Source: Pikeienuella piscinae
GTDB lineage: Bacteria > Pseudomonadota > Alphaproteobacteria > Rhodobacterales > Rhodobacteraceae
Length of the DNA: 64,000 nt
NCBI RefSeq assembly: GCF_011044155.1
Contig: NZ_CP049056.1
Coordinates: 806,001-870,000, forward strand
Direction: 5' to 3'
Made by a program: the position numbers and the translations under genes. Of the stretch, positions 44,315 through 54,523 are shown one piece after another. The notes under the pieces were generated by a model. The model was not told the DNA's origin and ran no database searches. It was given only the letters and a program-made list of their open reading frames with translations. Position 1 is the stretch's first letter. The number at the start of each line of letters is the position of its first letter.

Positions 44315-45799
44315 TCAGTCCAGCAGCCGGCCCACCGCGTCGCGCCAGCCGGCGTAGCGCGCCGCGCGTTCCGCCACGTCCATCTGCGGCTCGAATCGGC
44401 GTTCCAGCGCCCAATCCTTGGCGAACTCTTCCGGCGCGGGGCAGAGTCCGGCCCGAAGTCCGGCGAGATAGGCGGCGCCGAGCGCGGTCGTCTCGGTCAC
44501 GACGGGCCGGTCCACGGGCGCGCCGAGCTGGTCCGCGAGGGCCTGCATGGTCCAGTCGCTGGCGGTCATGCCGCCATCGACGCGCAGAACCGTGTCGCCA
44601 TCGGCGGACCAGTCGCCTTTCATCGCTTCCAGCAGATCCTGGGTCTGGAACGCCACGCTTTCGAGCGCGGCGCGGGCGAACTCCGCCGGGCCGGTGTTCC
44701 TCGTGATGCCGAAGATCGCGCCCCGCACGTCCGGCGCCCACCAGGGCGCGCCGAGGCCGGTGAAGGCCGGCACCATGTAAAGCCGCTGATCGGGGTCGGC
44801 CCGCATCGCGAGCGTCTGGGTCTCGCCCGCTTCGCGAATCATCTTCAGCCCGTCGCGGAGCCACTGCACAACCGCCCCGGCGATGAAGATCGAGCCCTCG
44901 AGCGCGTAGGTCGGCTCTCCGTCGAGCTGATAGGCGATGGTCGTCAGTAACCGGTTGGAGGAGGCCACCGCCTCCGCCCCGGTGTTCAGAAGCGCGAAAC
45001 ACCCCGTGCCATAGGTGGATTTCATCATGCCGGGCATGAAACACGCCTGCCCCACCGTCGCAGCTTGCTGGTCGCCCGCGACGCCGCGGATCGGAATCGC
45101 GCGACCGAACAGGTCGGGCCGCGTCTCGCCGAAATCGCCGGCGCTGTCCTTCACCTCCGGCAACATCCCGGCCGGGATGTTCAGGAGCTTCAGAAGGTCG
45201 TCGTCCCAGCGCCCCTCGCGGATATTGTAGAGCATGGTGCGCGCGGCGTTGGTCGCGTCGGTCGCGTGGACCCTACCGCCCGTGAGGCGCCAGATCAGAT
45301 AGGTGTCGACGGTGCCGAAAAGCAGTTCGCCGGCTTCGGCCGCCGCGCGCGCGCCTTCGACGTTCTCGAGCACCCAGCCGAGCTTGGTTCCGGAGAAATA
45401 GGGGTCGAGCAGCAGCCCGGTCTTCGCGGTCACCATCGCCTCGTGCCCGTCGCCTTTCAGGCGCGCGCAGAGCGCCGCCGTCCGCCGGTCCTGCCAGACG
45501 ATGGCGTTGTGAACCGCTCTCCCGGTCTTACGGTTCCAGACGATGGTCGTTTCACGCTGGTTGGTGATGCCGATGGCGGCGACATCCCCCGGCGCGGCGC
45601 CGCCCCGCTCCAGCGCCGAGCGGCACATCGCGGCGGTGGTGGACCAGATTTCCTCCGGGTCATGTTCGACCCAGCCGGAATGCGGGAAGAACTGCCGGAA
45701 CTCCTGCTGGCCGGCGGCGACCGGCTTCAAGGCGGAATCGAACAGGATCGCGCGGGACGATGTGGTGCCCTGGTCGATGGCGAGGATACGGTCGGGCAT
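44315..45799 (-). CDS. glpK: glycerol kinase
   Basis: GlpK phosphorylates glycerol to glycerol 3-phosphate. The start at 45799 gives 494 residues, beginning [21 protein letters not shown]. Further motifs are [59 protein letters not shown], and [12 protein letters not shown], all FGGY-family. It is the last gene of the minus-strand glycerol operon, 1 base after the small membrane protein. The transporter lies upstream in the same unit. Confidence 0.96.
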   Translation of the reverse strand: MPDRILAIDQGTTSSRAILFDSALKPVAAGQQEFRQFFPHSGWVEHDPEEIWSTTAAMCRSALERGGAAPGDVAAIGITNQRETTIVWNRKTGRAVHNAIVWQDRRTAALCARLKGDGHEAMVTAKTGLLLDPYFSGTKLGWVLENVEGARAAAEAGELLFGTVDTYLIWRLTGGRVHATDATNAARTMLYNIREGRWDDDLLKLLNIPAGMLPEVKDSAGDFGETRPDLFGRAIPIRGVAGDQQAATVGQACFMPGMMKSTYGTGCFALLNTGAEAVASSNRLLTTIAYQLDGEPTYALEGSIFIAGAVVQWLRDGLKMIREAGETQTLAMRADPDQRLYMVPAFTGLGAPWWAPDVRGAIFGITRNTGPAEFARAALESVAFQTQDLLEAMKGDWSADGDTVLRVDGGMTASDWTMQALADQLGAPVDRPVVTETTALGAAYLAGLRAGLCPAPEEFAKDWALERRFEPQMDVAERAARYAGWRDAVGRLLD

Positions 45800-45800
45800 T

Positions 45801-46196
45801 TCAGACCTTCCAGAATACGAACGCCGCCCAGAGGGCGCAGATCGCGAGTGCGCCATAAAGCGGCGTTCCCATCAACCCGAGCCACGCGAGAAAGATATAG
45901 GCCGCGCCGAGAAGCGAGATGAAAAGCCGGTCGCCCCGCGTCGTCCGCAAGCCGAAAACCCCGTCGCGCGGCGCCCCGCCGGGATTGCGGATCTCCAGCA
46001 GCCCCATCAGCGCGATGGAGGCGAAGATCAGGATGAAGAAGAACGCCGTCGCATTGGTCCAGGCCATCCAGAAACCGGGCGCGATGGCGTCGGTGAAGGA
46101 CCAGGGCTTCTCCGCCTCCTTGCCGACATCGCCCCAGCCGGCCTTCTGTGCGGCGGCGGGCGCGGCGAAAAGCATGAGCGCTATGGCGAGACGCAT
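45801..46196 (-). CDS. glpU: DUF2160 membrane protein of the glycerol transport operon (GlpU-like)
   Basis: A 131-residue protein with a cleavable-looking signal ([11 protein letters not shown]) and three membrane segments ([53 protein letters not shown]). DUF2160 proteins occur almost only inside glycerol ABC-transporter operons; in Rhizobium leguminosarum the corresponding gene is glpU, of unknown role. It may be an accessory subunit of the transporter. It lies between permease glpQ and glpK. Confidence 0.85.
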   Translation of the reverse strand: MRLAIALMLFAAPAAAQKAGWGDVGKEAEKPWSFTDAIAPGFWMAWTNATAFFFILIFASIALMGLLEIRNPGGAPRDGVFGLRTTRGDRLFISLLGAAYIFLAWLGLMGTPLYGALAICALWAAFVFWKV

Positions 46197-46208
46197 CGGA
46201 CGCTCCCC

Positions 46209-47006
46209 TCAGACCCGGCCGAGGGCGAAGCCCTTGGCGATGTAGTTGCGGACGAAATAGATCACCACCGCGCCCGGAATGATGGTGAGGCACCCTGCCG
46301 CCGCCAGCAATCCCAGCTCATACCCGGCGGAGGATGCGGTCCGTGTCATCGTCGCCGCGATCGGCTTCGCCTCCACCGCCGTGAGGGTCTTGGCGAGCAA
46401 GAGTTCGACCCATGAGAACATGAAGCAGAAGAAGGCGGCGACCCCGACCCCGGCGGCGATGTTCGGCAGGAAGATCTTCGTGAAGAAACGCGGGAAGGAA
46501 TAGCCGTCGACATAGGCGGTCTCGTCCAGCTCCTTCGGCACGCCGGACATGAACCCCTCCAGAATCCAGACCGCGAGCGGGATGTTGAAAAGGCAATGCG
46601 CGAGCGCGACGGCGATATGCGTATCGAACAGGCCGACCGCCGAATAGAGCTGGAAGAACGGCAACGCGAAAACCGCCGGCGGGGCCATGCGGTTGGTGAG
46701 CAGCCAGAAGAAGAGATGCTTGTCGCCGAGAAAGCGATAGCGCGAGAACGCATAGGCCGCAGGCAGTGCGGCGGTGACTGAAATCACCGTGTTCAAGGAG
46801 ACATAGATGATCGAGTTGAAGTAACCCCAATACCAGGTCGGATCGGTGAAGATCACCCGGTAATTCTCCAGCGTCCAGACCGAAGGCAGGAACGAGAACC
46901 CGGCGAGGATCTCGTTCGTCGTCTTGAAGCTCATCGACAGCAGCCAGTAGATCGGCAGCATGAGGAAGAGGATGTAGAGGATGGGAACGATCGCTCGGGG
47001 TTTCAT
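46209..47006 (-). CDS. glpQ: glycerol ABC transporter permease GlpQ-type
   Basis: A 265-residue binding-protein-dependent permease with about six helices. It begins MKPRAIVPILYILFLMLPIYWLL and includes NSIIYVSLNTVISVTAALPAAYAFSRYRF, NRMAPPAVFALPFF, and the ATPase-docking loop ELDETAYVDGYSFPRFFTKIFLP. I choose ATG 47006 with GGAG 7 bases upstream; an ATG 15 bases earlier has a closer, weaker site. It pairs with the permease encoded just upstream to form the membrane channel. Confidence 0.9.
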   Translation of the reverse strand: MKPRAIVPILYILFLMLPIYWLLSMSFKTTNEILAGFSFLPSVWTLENYRVIFTDPTWYWGYFNSIIYVSLNTVISVTAALPAAYAFSRYRFLGDKHLFFWLLTNRMAPPAVFALPFFQLYSAVGLFDTHIAVALAHCLFNIPLAVWILEGFMSGVPKELDETAYVDGYSFPRFFTKIFLPNIAAGVGVAAFFCFMFSWVELLLAKTLTAVEAKPIAATMTRTASSAGYELGLLAAAGCLTIIPGAVVIYFVRNYIAKGFALGRV

Positions 47007-47010
47007 CGCA

Positions 47011-47867
<857 letters not shown>

Positions 47868-47871
<4 letters not shown>

Positions 47872-48944
47872 GTCCGCGCCTCCGATATGAGCCAGCCGTC
47901 GGCATAAACCCGCGTCTGGTCCGGGCGGAAGGCGAGGCCGATCTCCGCCCCCTCCTCGGCGCTTTCCTCCGGTCCGATGATGGCGCTGACGCGGGTCTCG
48001 CCGACCATCGCCTCCAGCACCTTGTGCCGGCCGATATCCGCAAGTCTGAGTACGCGGGCGGGAACGCCGTCGCTCGCGACGCTGACATATTCGGGCCTGA
48101 CGCCGATCTCCGTCCGCCCGGAGGCAGGCTTGAGCGGCCCCTCGATGGCGATCGGGGCGCCGTCAAGGAACGCCGCGCCATCCCGCACCTCGCAAGGCAG
48201 CAGGTTCATGCCGGGCGAGCCGATGAAATGGCCAACGAACGTGTGGCCGGGCCGCTCGAAAAGATCGACCGGCGTACCGATCTGCACCACTTCGCCCTCC
48301 TGCATCACCACCACCTGGTCGGCGAAGGTCAGCGCCTCGGTCTGGTCATGGGTGACGTAGATCATCGTTGCGCGGACTTCGCTGTGAAGCTCCTTCAGTT
48401 TCGAGCGGAGCTTCCATTTCAGATGCGGGTCGATCACCGTCAGCGGCTCGTCGAACATCACCACCGCCACGTCGTCGCGCACCAGCCCGCGCCCCATGGA
48501 GATTTTCTGCTTCTCATCGGCGGAGAGTCCGGCGGCGCGCCGATCCAGCATCGTCTCCAGCTCCAGCATCTCGGCGATCTCGGCGACGCGGGCGGCGATC
48601 CGGCCCGGCTCGACCCCGCGATTGCGGAGCGGGAAGGCGAGGTTCTGGCGCACCGTCATCGTGTCGTAGATCACCGGGAACTGGAACACCTGCGCGATGT
48701 TGCGCCGATCCGGCGGCAGCGCGGTGACATCGACGCCGTCGAACAGAACCCTCCCCTCCGTCGGGCGAACGAGGCCCGAAACGATGTTGAGCAGCGTCGA
48801 CTTTCCGCAACCGGACGGGCCGAGCAGCGCATAGGCGCCGCCATCCTCCCAGTCGATGTCGATCTGCTTGATCGCCCAGTCTTCCTCGGCGGCGGGCGCC
48901 TCCATGTAGCTGTGGCGAAGCCGATCGAGCGTGATTCTGGCCAT
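47868..48944 (-). CDS. glpT: glycerol ABC transporter ATPase GlpT-type
   Basis: A 358-residue MalK/UgpC-type ATPase. Walker A is LLGPSGCGKSTLLNIVSG, the Q-loop RNIAQVFQFPVIYDTMTV, the signature region LSADEKQKISMGRGLVRDDVAVVMFDEPL, where the usual LSGGQ is replaced by LSADEKQ, and the His switch VTHDQTEALTFADQ. A TOBE-type C-terminal domain follows. The name follows the Rhizobium scheme and is not the E. coli glycerol-phosphate antiporter. The two different ATPases in this operon probably form a heterodimer. Confidence 0.9.
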
Positions 48945-48956
48945 TCCCCGCCTCCC

Positions 48957-50012
48957 TCAGACCGCGCGCCGGCCGTCGGCACCGAAATAGAAACACGCCG
49001 CCGGGTCGAAACGAAACTGATGCGTGGCGCCGACCTTGAACGGGTGGACCCCCGCGACCTGGCTGACCCAGACCGCGTCCCCGACACCGAAATGCGCCAC
49101 GCTCTCGGAACCGGAAAGCTCCGTCACCCTGACCACGCCGTCGAGCGTCACGCCGCCGCCCCCGGCCGGCGTGACGAAATGCGGCCTGACGCCGAGCATG
49201 TAGCGGCCGTCTGCGAGCGCGGACGCGGCGCCGGCCGCCGGCCATGCGACCGGGCCGAGGCGGATTGCATCGCCGGCTTTCTCGACCGGCGCGAAATTCA
49301 TCGGCGGGTCGGAAAAGACCTCCGCCGTCGCCATATCTCCCGGCGCCCGGTAAACCGAAGCGGTGTCGCCAAACTGCGTCACCCGCCCCTCGAACATCGT
49401 CGCGGTGCGCCCGCCGAGCATCAGCGCCTCCGCCGGCTCCGAGGTCGCGTAGACGACGACGGCGCCGCGCCCGGCGAAAAGGCCCGGCAACTGGTCGCGC
49501 AGTTCCTCGCGGAGCTTGTAATCCAGATTGGCCAGCGGCTCGTCGAGAAGGACGAGATCGCTCTCCTTCACGATCGCCCGCGCGAGCGCGCAGCGCTGCT
49601 GCTGGCCGCCGGAAAGCTCGTCCGGGCGGCGCTGCAGCATCGGGCGAAGCCGCAACACATCCGCCGCCGCCTCCACCCGCCCGGCGATCTCGGATTTCGG
49701 AACGCCGGCGACGCGCAGGGGCGAGGCGATGTTCTCGAAGACCGTCATGTGCGGATAGTTAACGAAGAACTGGTGGACGAGGCTGATATTGCGCTTTTGC
49801 GGCGACGCCCCGGTCACGTCGATCCCGTTCATCAGGATCGCGCCCGTGGTGGGCCGGTCGAGCCCGGCCATCAGCTTGATGAGAGAAGTCTTGCCGGCGC
49901 GCGTCGCGCCAAGAAGAACATTGAAGCCGCCCGGCTCCAGCGTCAGCGAAGTGGGGTGGATATGCGTCTCCGCGCCAAGCCTTTTCGTGATGTTCTTCAG
50001 CTCAAGCGTCAA
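48957..50012 (-). CDS. glpS: glycerol ABC transporter ATPase GlpS-type
   Basis: A 351-residue MalK-like ATPase. It starts at TTG 50012 (LTLELKNITKRLG), since text before that shows no homology. Its Walker A is atypical, LLGATRAGKTSLIKLMAG, followed by LVHQFFVNYPHMTVFENIASPL, a normal signature LSGGQQQRCALARAIV, Walker B LVLLDEPLANLD, and a switch region with YATSEPAEAL, where the usual His is replaced (TSEPAEAL for THDQxEAL). It complements GlpT, which has a degenerate signature but an intact His: together one good ATP site is expected. Confidence 0.9.
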   Translation of the reverse strand: MTLELKNITKRLGAETHIHPTSLTLEPGGFNVLLGATRAGKTSLIKLMAGLDRPTTGAILMNGIDVTGASPQKRNISLVHQFFVNYPHMTVFENIASPLRVAGVPKSEIAGRVEAAADVLRLRPMLQRRPDELSGGQQQRCALARAIVKESDLVLLDEPLANLDYKLREELRDQLPGLFAGRGAVVVYATSEPAEALMLGGRTATMFEGRVTQFGDTASVYRAPGDMATAEVFSDPPMNFAPVEKAGDAIRLGPVAWPAAGAASALADGRYMLGVRPHFVTPAGGGGVTLDGVVRVTELSGSESVAHFGVGDAVWVSQVAGVHPFKVGATHQFRFDPAACFYFGADGRRAV

Positions 50013-50097
50013 GGCGTTCTCCCCGCGCCGCGCCTTCCGGGGCGCGGTCTCGTATCCGGAACGCCGGGGCCCGGAAGCCCCGGCGCATGGGTCGTCG

Positions 50098-51837
50098 TCA
50101 GTCAGCCTCCGCCCAGCGGGCGACCAGATCGTCGTAGTTGATGGTCTCACCCTGCGGCTTCTCGTTTTCGAGCTTGGCTTTCGCCCCGCCCTTGCCGAGC
50201 CATTCCGAAGGGTCCTTCGGCTCGTTCAGGCGCGGTCCGCAGCCGCCATAGACATTCGCCGCCTCATCGGCCTGCTGCATGCGGGCCATGGTGACATCCA
50301 TCTCGTTGGCGAGACGATCCATCGCCTCCTGCGGGGTGAAGGCGCCGGAGTTCACGTCGCCGATCTGCTGCCACCAGATCTGCGCCAGCTTCGGATAGTC
50401 CGGCACGTTGATGCCGGTCGGCGACCAGCGCACCCGATCGGGCGAGCGGTAGAACTCGACAAGCCCGCCAAGCTTCGGCGCGCGTTCGGTAAAGCTTTCA
50501 TGCCGGACCGAGCTGTCGCGGATGAAGGTGAGCCCGACATGGCTCTTCTTCACGTCGACGGTCTTGGACACGACGAACTGCGCGTAGAGCCAGGCCGCCT
50601 TGGCGCGATCGACCGGCGTGGACTTCAGGATCGTCCACGAACCCACGTCCTGATAGCCGACCTTCTGGCCTTCCTGCCAATAGGGGCCGTGCGGCGACGG
50701 CGCCATCCGCCAGAGCGGCAGGCCCTCGTCGTCGACGGTGTTGTTGCCTTCCGATTTCGGCTTCACCATGTCGGCGACAAAGGCGGTGTACCAGAAGATC
50801 TGCTGCGCGACGTCGCCCTGGCTGAGCGCCGGGAGCGACTGGTAGAAATCATAGGACGCGGCGCCCGGAGGGGCGTATTTCCGCAGCCATTCATCCCATT
50901 TCCGAATCGCGTAGACCGCCGCCGGCCCGTTCGCCGCGCCGCCGCGGGAAACCGAGGCGCCGGCCGGGTTGCAGGAGCCTTCCTCCATCCGGATGCCCCA
51001 TTCGTCGATCGGCACGCCGTTCGGCTCGCCCGGCGAGCCGGTGCCGGCCATCGAAAGCCAGGCGTCGGTCATCCGCCAGCCGAGATCGGGGGCGCGCTTG
51101 CCGTAATCCATATGGCCGTAGATCCGGACGCCGTCGATCTCCTTCACATCCTCGGTGAAGAACTCGGCGATGTCCTCATAGGCCGACCAGTTGATCGGCA
51201 CGCCCAGATCGTAGCCGTATTTCTCCTTGAACGCGGCCTTGTTCGCCTCGTCGTCGAACCAGTCCTTGCGGAACCAATAGAGATTGGCGAACTGCTGGTC
51301 CGGCAGCTGATAGAGCTTGCCGTCCGGGCCGGTGGTGAAGCTCGTCCCCATGAAGTCGTCGAGATCGAGCGTCGGCGAGGTCACGTCCGCCGCCTCGCCG
51401 GCCATCCAGTCGGTGAGGTTGACCGCGAGCTGCATGCGGCTGTGCGTGCCGATCAGGTCGCTGTCGTTGACATAAGCGTCATAGAGGTTGCGGTTGGTCT
51501 GCATCTGGGTCTGAACCGCCTGCACCACCTCGCCCTCGCCGAGGATCTGGTGATTGACCTTGATGCCGGTGATCTCCTCGAACGCCTTGGTCAGCACCTC
51601 CGACTCATAGCTGTGCGTCGGAATGCCCTCGGAAAGGACGTTGATCTCCATTCCACTGAACGGCTCGGCGGCCTGGATGAACCATTCCATCTCCGCCATC
51701 TGTTCGTCTTTGGAGAGGACCGATGGCTGAAATTCGGCATCGATCCATTTCTTCGCCGCCGCCGCGTCGGCGAATACGGCTGGCGCCGCCGCGACAACCG
51801 CAATCGCGGCCACGGCGGAGAGCAGACGTCGTTTCAT
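50098..51837 (-). CDS. glpV: glycerol ABC transporter substrate-binding protein
   Basis: A large 579-residue periplasmic binding protein, first gene of the minus-strand operon. The signal peptide is AVAAIAVVAAAPAVFAD. The mature protein has the extracellular solute-binding fold: EINVLSEGIPTHSYESEVLTKAFEEITGIKVNHQILGE type opening, NLYDAYVNDSDLIG, QLPDQQFANLYWFRKDWF, and SLPALSQGDVAQQIFWYTAFVAD. The size, near 580 residues, is typical for GlpV rather than short sugar-binding proteins. It captures glycerol for GlpPQ-ST. Confidence 0.9.
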   Translation of the reverse strand: MKRRLLSAVAAIAVVAAAPAVFADAAAAKKWIDAEFQPSVLSKDEQMAEMEWFIQAAEPFSGMEINVLSEGIPTHSYESEVLTKAFEEITGIKVNHQILGEGEVVQAVQTQMQTNRNLYDAYVNDSDLIGTHSRMQLAVNLTDWMAGEAADVTSPTLDLDDFMGTSFTTGPDGKLYQLPDQQFANLYWFRKDWFDDEANKAAFKEKYGYDLGVPINWSAYEDIAEFFTEDVKEIDGVRIYGHMDYGKRAPDLGWRMTDAWLSMAGTGSPGEPNGVPIDEWGIRMEEGSCNPAGASVSRGGAANGPAAVYAIRKWDEWLRKYAPPGAASYDFYQSLPALSQGDVAQQIFWYTAFVADMVKPKSEGNNTVDDEGLPLWRMAPSPHGPYWQEGQKVGYQDVGSWTILKSTPVDRAKAAWLYAQFVVSKTVDVKKSHVGLTFIRDSSVRHESFTERAPKLGGLVEFYRSPDRVRWSPTGINVPDYPKLAQIWWQQIGDVNSGAFTPQEAMDRLANEMDVTMARMQQADEAANVYGGCGPRLNEPKDPSEWLGKGGAKAKLENEKPQGETINYDDLVARWAEAD

Positions 51838-51885
51838 GACAATCCTCCCATGATTATGAAACCGCCTTTTCAGCGGCTCGCAAAG

Positions 51886-51914
51886 ATACTCATATGAACT
51901 TTGGCGAACGTCAA
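51886..51914 (-). promoter_or_regulatory. candidate glpV promoter with overlapping palindrome
   Basis: On the minus strand TTGACG (51914-51909) and GAGTAT (51891-51886) stand 17 bases apart, a fair sigma-70 layout, about 50 bases before the glpV start. An imperfect inverted repeat, TCGCAAAG (51878-51885) and CTTTGGCGA (51899-51907), brackets the -10 and the palindrome TCATATGA. This is where a DeoR-type GlpR operator would be expected. Both assignments are by eye. Confidence 0.35.
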
Positions 51915-52013
51915 GTGAAACAAAATGACTTTCAAAACCGGCATTCCTACGTATATATGACGAGACGGCGGCCCGGCCCGCCCGCCCCGCGTGTTTATAC
52001 GAAAGAGGCCCGT

Positions 52014-52805
52014 GTGCAGTTGACCGCCCGACAGAACGAGATTCTCGCGCGCATCCGTCGCGAAGGCAGGGTCGAGGTCGAAACGCTCGCCGCGGGGTTC
52101 AACGTCACCACGCAGACGATCAGGCGCGATCTGAACCTTCTGTCTGAACGCGGCCTCGCCGCGCGCGTTCATGGCGGCGCGCGCTTCACCAATTCGATCT
52201 CGAATGTCGGCTACGAGGAGCGCCGGAGCCAGGCCAGCGCCGCGAAGGAGGCGATCGGCGCGCGCACCGCCGCGCTGATCCCGGACAGCTGCTCGGTGAT
52301 GCTGAATATCGGCACCACGACGGAGCAGGTCGCCCGCGCCCTCGCCGGCCATGACGATCTCGTGGTGATCTCCAACAACGTCAACGTCATCAACACGCTG
52401 ATCGGCTCGTCCGCGAAGGAGCTGATCCTCGCCGGCGGCGTCGTGCGCCCGACCGACGGCGCGATCGTCGGTGAGGAGGCCGTCGATTTCATCTCGCGTT
52501 ACAAGGTCGATTACGCGGTGATCGGCGCCTCGGCCATCGATATCGACGGCGCGGTGCTCGATTACGACTCGCGCGAGGTTTCCGTGGCGCGCGCGATCCT
52601 GCGGAACGCCAGAGCGCGCATTCTCGTCTCCGACGCGCTGAAATTCGACCGCTCCGCCCCGGTCAGGATCTGCGATATCGCGGAAATCGACATCTTCGTC
52701 ACCGACCGGGGGCCACCCGACCCGTTCATGGAGGCGGCGGCGCGCGGCGAGACCGAGGTCCTCATCGCGGAGCCGGGGCTGGAGGCGCTCGATGACTGCG
52801 CCTGA
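52014..52805 (+). CDS. glpR: DeoR-family repressor of glycerol genes
   Basis: A 263-residue transcription factor. The N-terminal helix-turn-helix is ARQNEILARIRREGRVEVETLAAGFNVTTQTIRRDLNLLSERG, followed by RVHGGA, the family signature. The C-terminal sugar-phosphate-binding domain has LNIGTTTEQVARAL and EVSVARAIL. GlpR relatives bind glycerol 3-phosphate and then release DNA. I start at GTG 52014, with AGAGG 5 bases upstream; the frame is open 120 bases earlier but that text overlaps the promoter. It is divergent from the transporter operon and overlaps glpD by 14 bases. Confidence 0.9.
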   Translation: MQLTARQNEILARIRREGRVEVETLAAGFNVTTQTIRRDLNLLSERGLAARVHGGARFTNSISNVGYEERRSQASAAKEAIGARTAALIPDSCSVMLNIGTTTEQVARALAGHDDLVVISNNVNVINTLIGSSAKELILAGGVVRPTDGAIVGEEAVDFISRYKVDYAVIGASAIDIDGAVLDYDSREVSVARAILRNARARILVSDALKFDRSAPVRICDIAEIDIFVTDRGPPDPFMEAAARGETEVLIAEPGLEALDDCA

Positions 52806-54402
52806 AACCGGATCGGGGGAGAACCGCGCCTACGACCTTCTGATCATCGGCGGCGGCGTCAACGGCTGCGGGATCGCGCGCGACGCCGCGGGCCGCGGGC
52901 TTTCGGTGCTGCTGGTGGAGATGGGCGATCTCGGCGGCGCCACATCCTCCGCCTCCACCAAGCTCTTCCACGGCGGCCTGCGGTATCTGGAGTATTTCGA
53001 GTTCCGCCTGGTCCGCGAAGCGCTGATCGAACGCGAGACGCTGCTGCGCGCCATGCCGCATATTTCATGGCCGCTGCGCTTCGTGCTGCCGATCAATCCC
53101 GACCTTCGCTATACGGAGGACACCTCCTCGCTCGGCTGGATCCTGACCCGCTTCGCGCCGTTCCTGCGCGGTCGGCGGCCCGCCTGGCTGACGCGCATCG
53201 GGCTCTTCGTCTACGATCACCTCGGCGGGCGAAAGATCCTGCCGGCGACGAGCACGCTCGACCTCTCGAACCACGCGGCGGGAAAGCCGTTGAAGCCGAA
53301 ATTCTCGAAGGCGTTCGAATACTCCGATTGCTGGGTGGAGGACTCCCGCCTCGTCGCGCTCAACGCCCGCGACGCGGCGGCGCGCGGCGCGAAGATCCTG
53401 CCCCGCACGCGCTGCGAGACGGCGGCGCGCGCCGGCGGTCTCTGGCAGGCAGAACTTGTCGATACGGAAACCGGCGAGTCGCGGCAGGTGCGCGCGCGCG
53501 CGCTCGTGAACGCCGGCGGCCCCTGGGTTGGCGACGTGTTGAACGGCCGGCTTCATCAGAACAGCCGCGAGGGCGTGCGGCTGGTCCGGGGCTCGCATAT
53601 CGTCACCCGCAGACTTTTCGATCACGATCAACCCTATTTTCTGCAACAGCCGGACGGGCGAATCATCTTCGCCATTCCCTACGAGACCGATTTCACCCTG
53701 ATCGGCACCACCGACAAGGATCACGAGGGCCCGCCCGGCGCGCCGATCTGCACCGACGAGGAGCGCGACTATCTTCTCGCCGCCGCCTCGCACTACTTCG
53801 CGAAAGAGGTGACGGCGGCGGATATCGTCTGGTCCTATTCCGGGGTTCGCCCACTCTATGACGACCACGCCTCCTCCGCCACCGCCGCCACGCGGGACTA
53901 TGTGCTGAGCCTCGGCGACGAGGCCGGCGCCGCGCCCTTGCTGAACGTATTTGGCGGCAAGATCACCACTTACAGGAGGCTCTCCGAGGAGGCGGTCGAC
54001 AAGCTCTCGGATTACTTCCCGGGAACGCCGAAGGGCTGGACCGGCGGCGTTCCCCTTCCCGGCGGCGACTTCCCGTATGACGGCGCGGCGGCGCTGACGG
54101 CGCGGCTCATGGGCGCCTTTCGGTTTCTGGACGAAACCTGGGCGCGCCGCCTCGTCAGGGCCTACGGGACCGACGCCGAGAAGATGCTGGACGGGGCCGC
54201 CTCTGCGGCCGAACTCGGCCGCGACTTCGGCGCCACGCTGACCGAGCGGGAGGTCCGCTGGCTGATCGCGCATGAATGGGCGAGATCCGCCGAGGACGTC
54301 ATCTGGCGGCGCTCCAAGCTCGGGCTCCGGCTCGACGAAGCGCAGAAAGCCGCGTTCTCCGCGTGGATGACGGAGGAGGCCCGGAAGGCTGTCGACGCCT
54401 GA
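52792..54402 (+). CDS. glpD: glycerol-3-phosphate dehydrogenase (aerobic, FAD)
   Basis: GlpD oxidises glycerol 3-phosphate to dihydroxyacetone phosphate at the inner membrane and passes electrons to quinone. The 536-residue protein has LLIIGGGVNGCGIARDAAGRGLSVLLVE for FAD, GGATSSASTKLFHGGLRYLE, CWVEDSRLVALNARDAAARGA, NAGGPWV, RGSHIV, IPYETDFTLIGTTD and VFGGKITTYR, all diagnostic. GGAGG stands 6 bases before the ATG, inside the end of glpR. The pair glpR-glpD faces the transporter-kinase operon. Confidence 0.96.
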   Translation: MTAPETGSGENRAYDLLIIGGGVNGCGIARDAAGRGLSVLLVEMGDLGGATSSASTKLFHGGLRYLEYFEFRLVREALIERETLLRAMPHISWPLRFVLPINPDLRYTEDTSSLGWILTRFAPFLRGRRPAWLTRIGLFVYDHLGGRKILPATSTLDLSNHAAGKPLKPKFSKAFEYSDCWVEDSRLVALNARDAAARGAKILPRTRCETAARAGGLWQAELVDTETGESRQVRARALVNAGGPWVGDVLNGRLHQNSREGVRLVRGSHIVTRRLFDHDQPYFLQQPDGRIIFAIPYETDFTLIGTTDKDHEGPPGAPICTDEERDYLLAAASHYFAKEVTAADIVWSYSGVRPLYDDHASSATAATRDYVLSLGDEAGAAPLLNVFGGKITTYRRLSEEAVDKLSDYFPGTPKGWTGGVPLPGGDFPYDGAAALTARLMGAFRFLDETWARRLVRAYGTDAEKMLDGAASAAELGRDFGATLTEREVRWLIAHEWARSAEDVIWRRSKLGLRLDEAQKAAFSAWMTEEARKAVDA

Positions 54403-54523
54403 ATCGACGACCGTTGCAAATGCCGGACGGTTGCGTTGAAGTCTGCGAATGTTTCGGTGTGCGAGGACAAACGTGAACGTCATCGCCCTCGGCTTCGCGC
54501 TGAGATCGCGCTATGTCCGCTGA

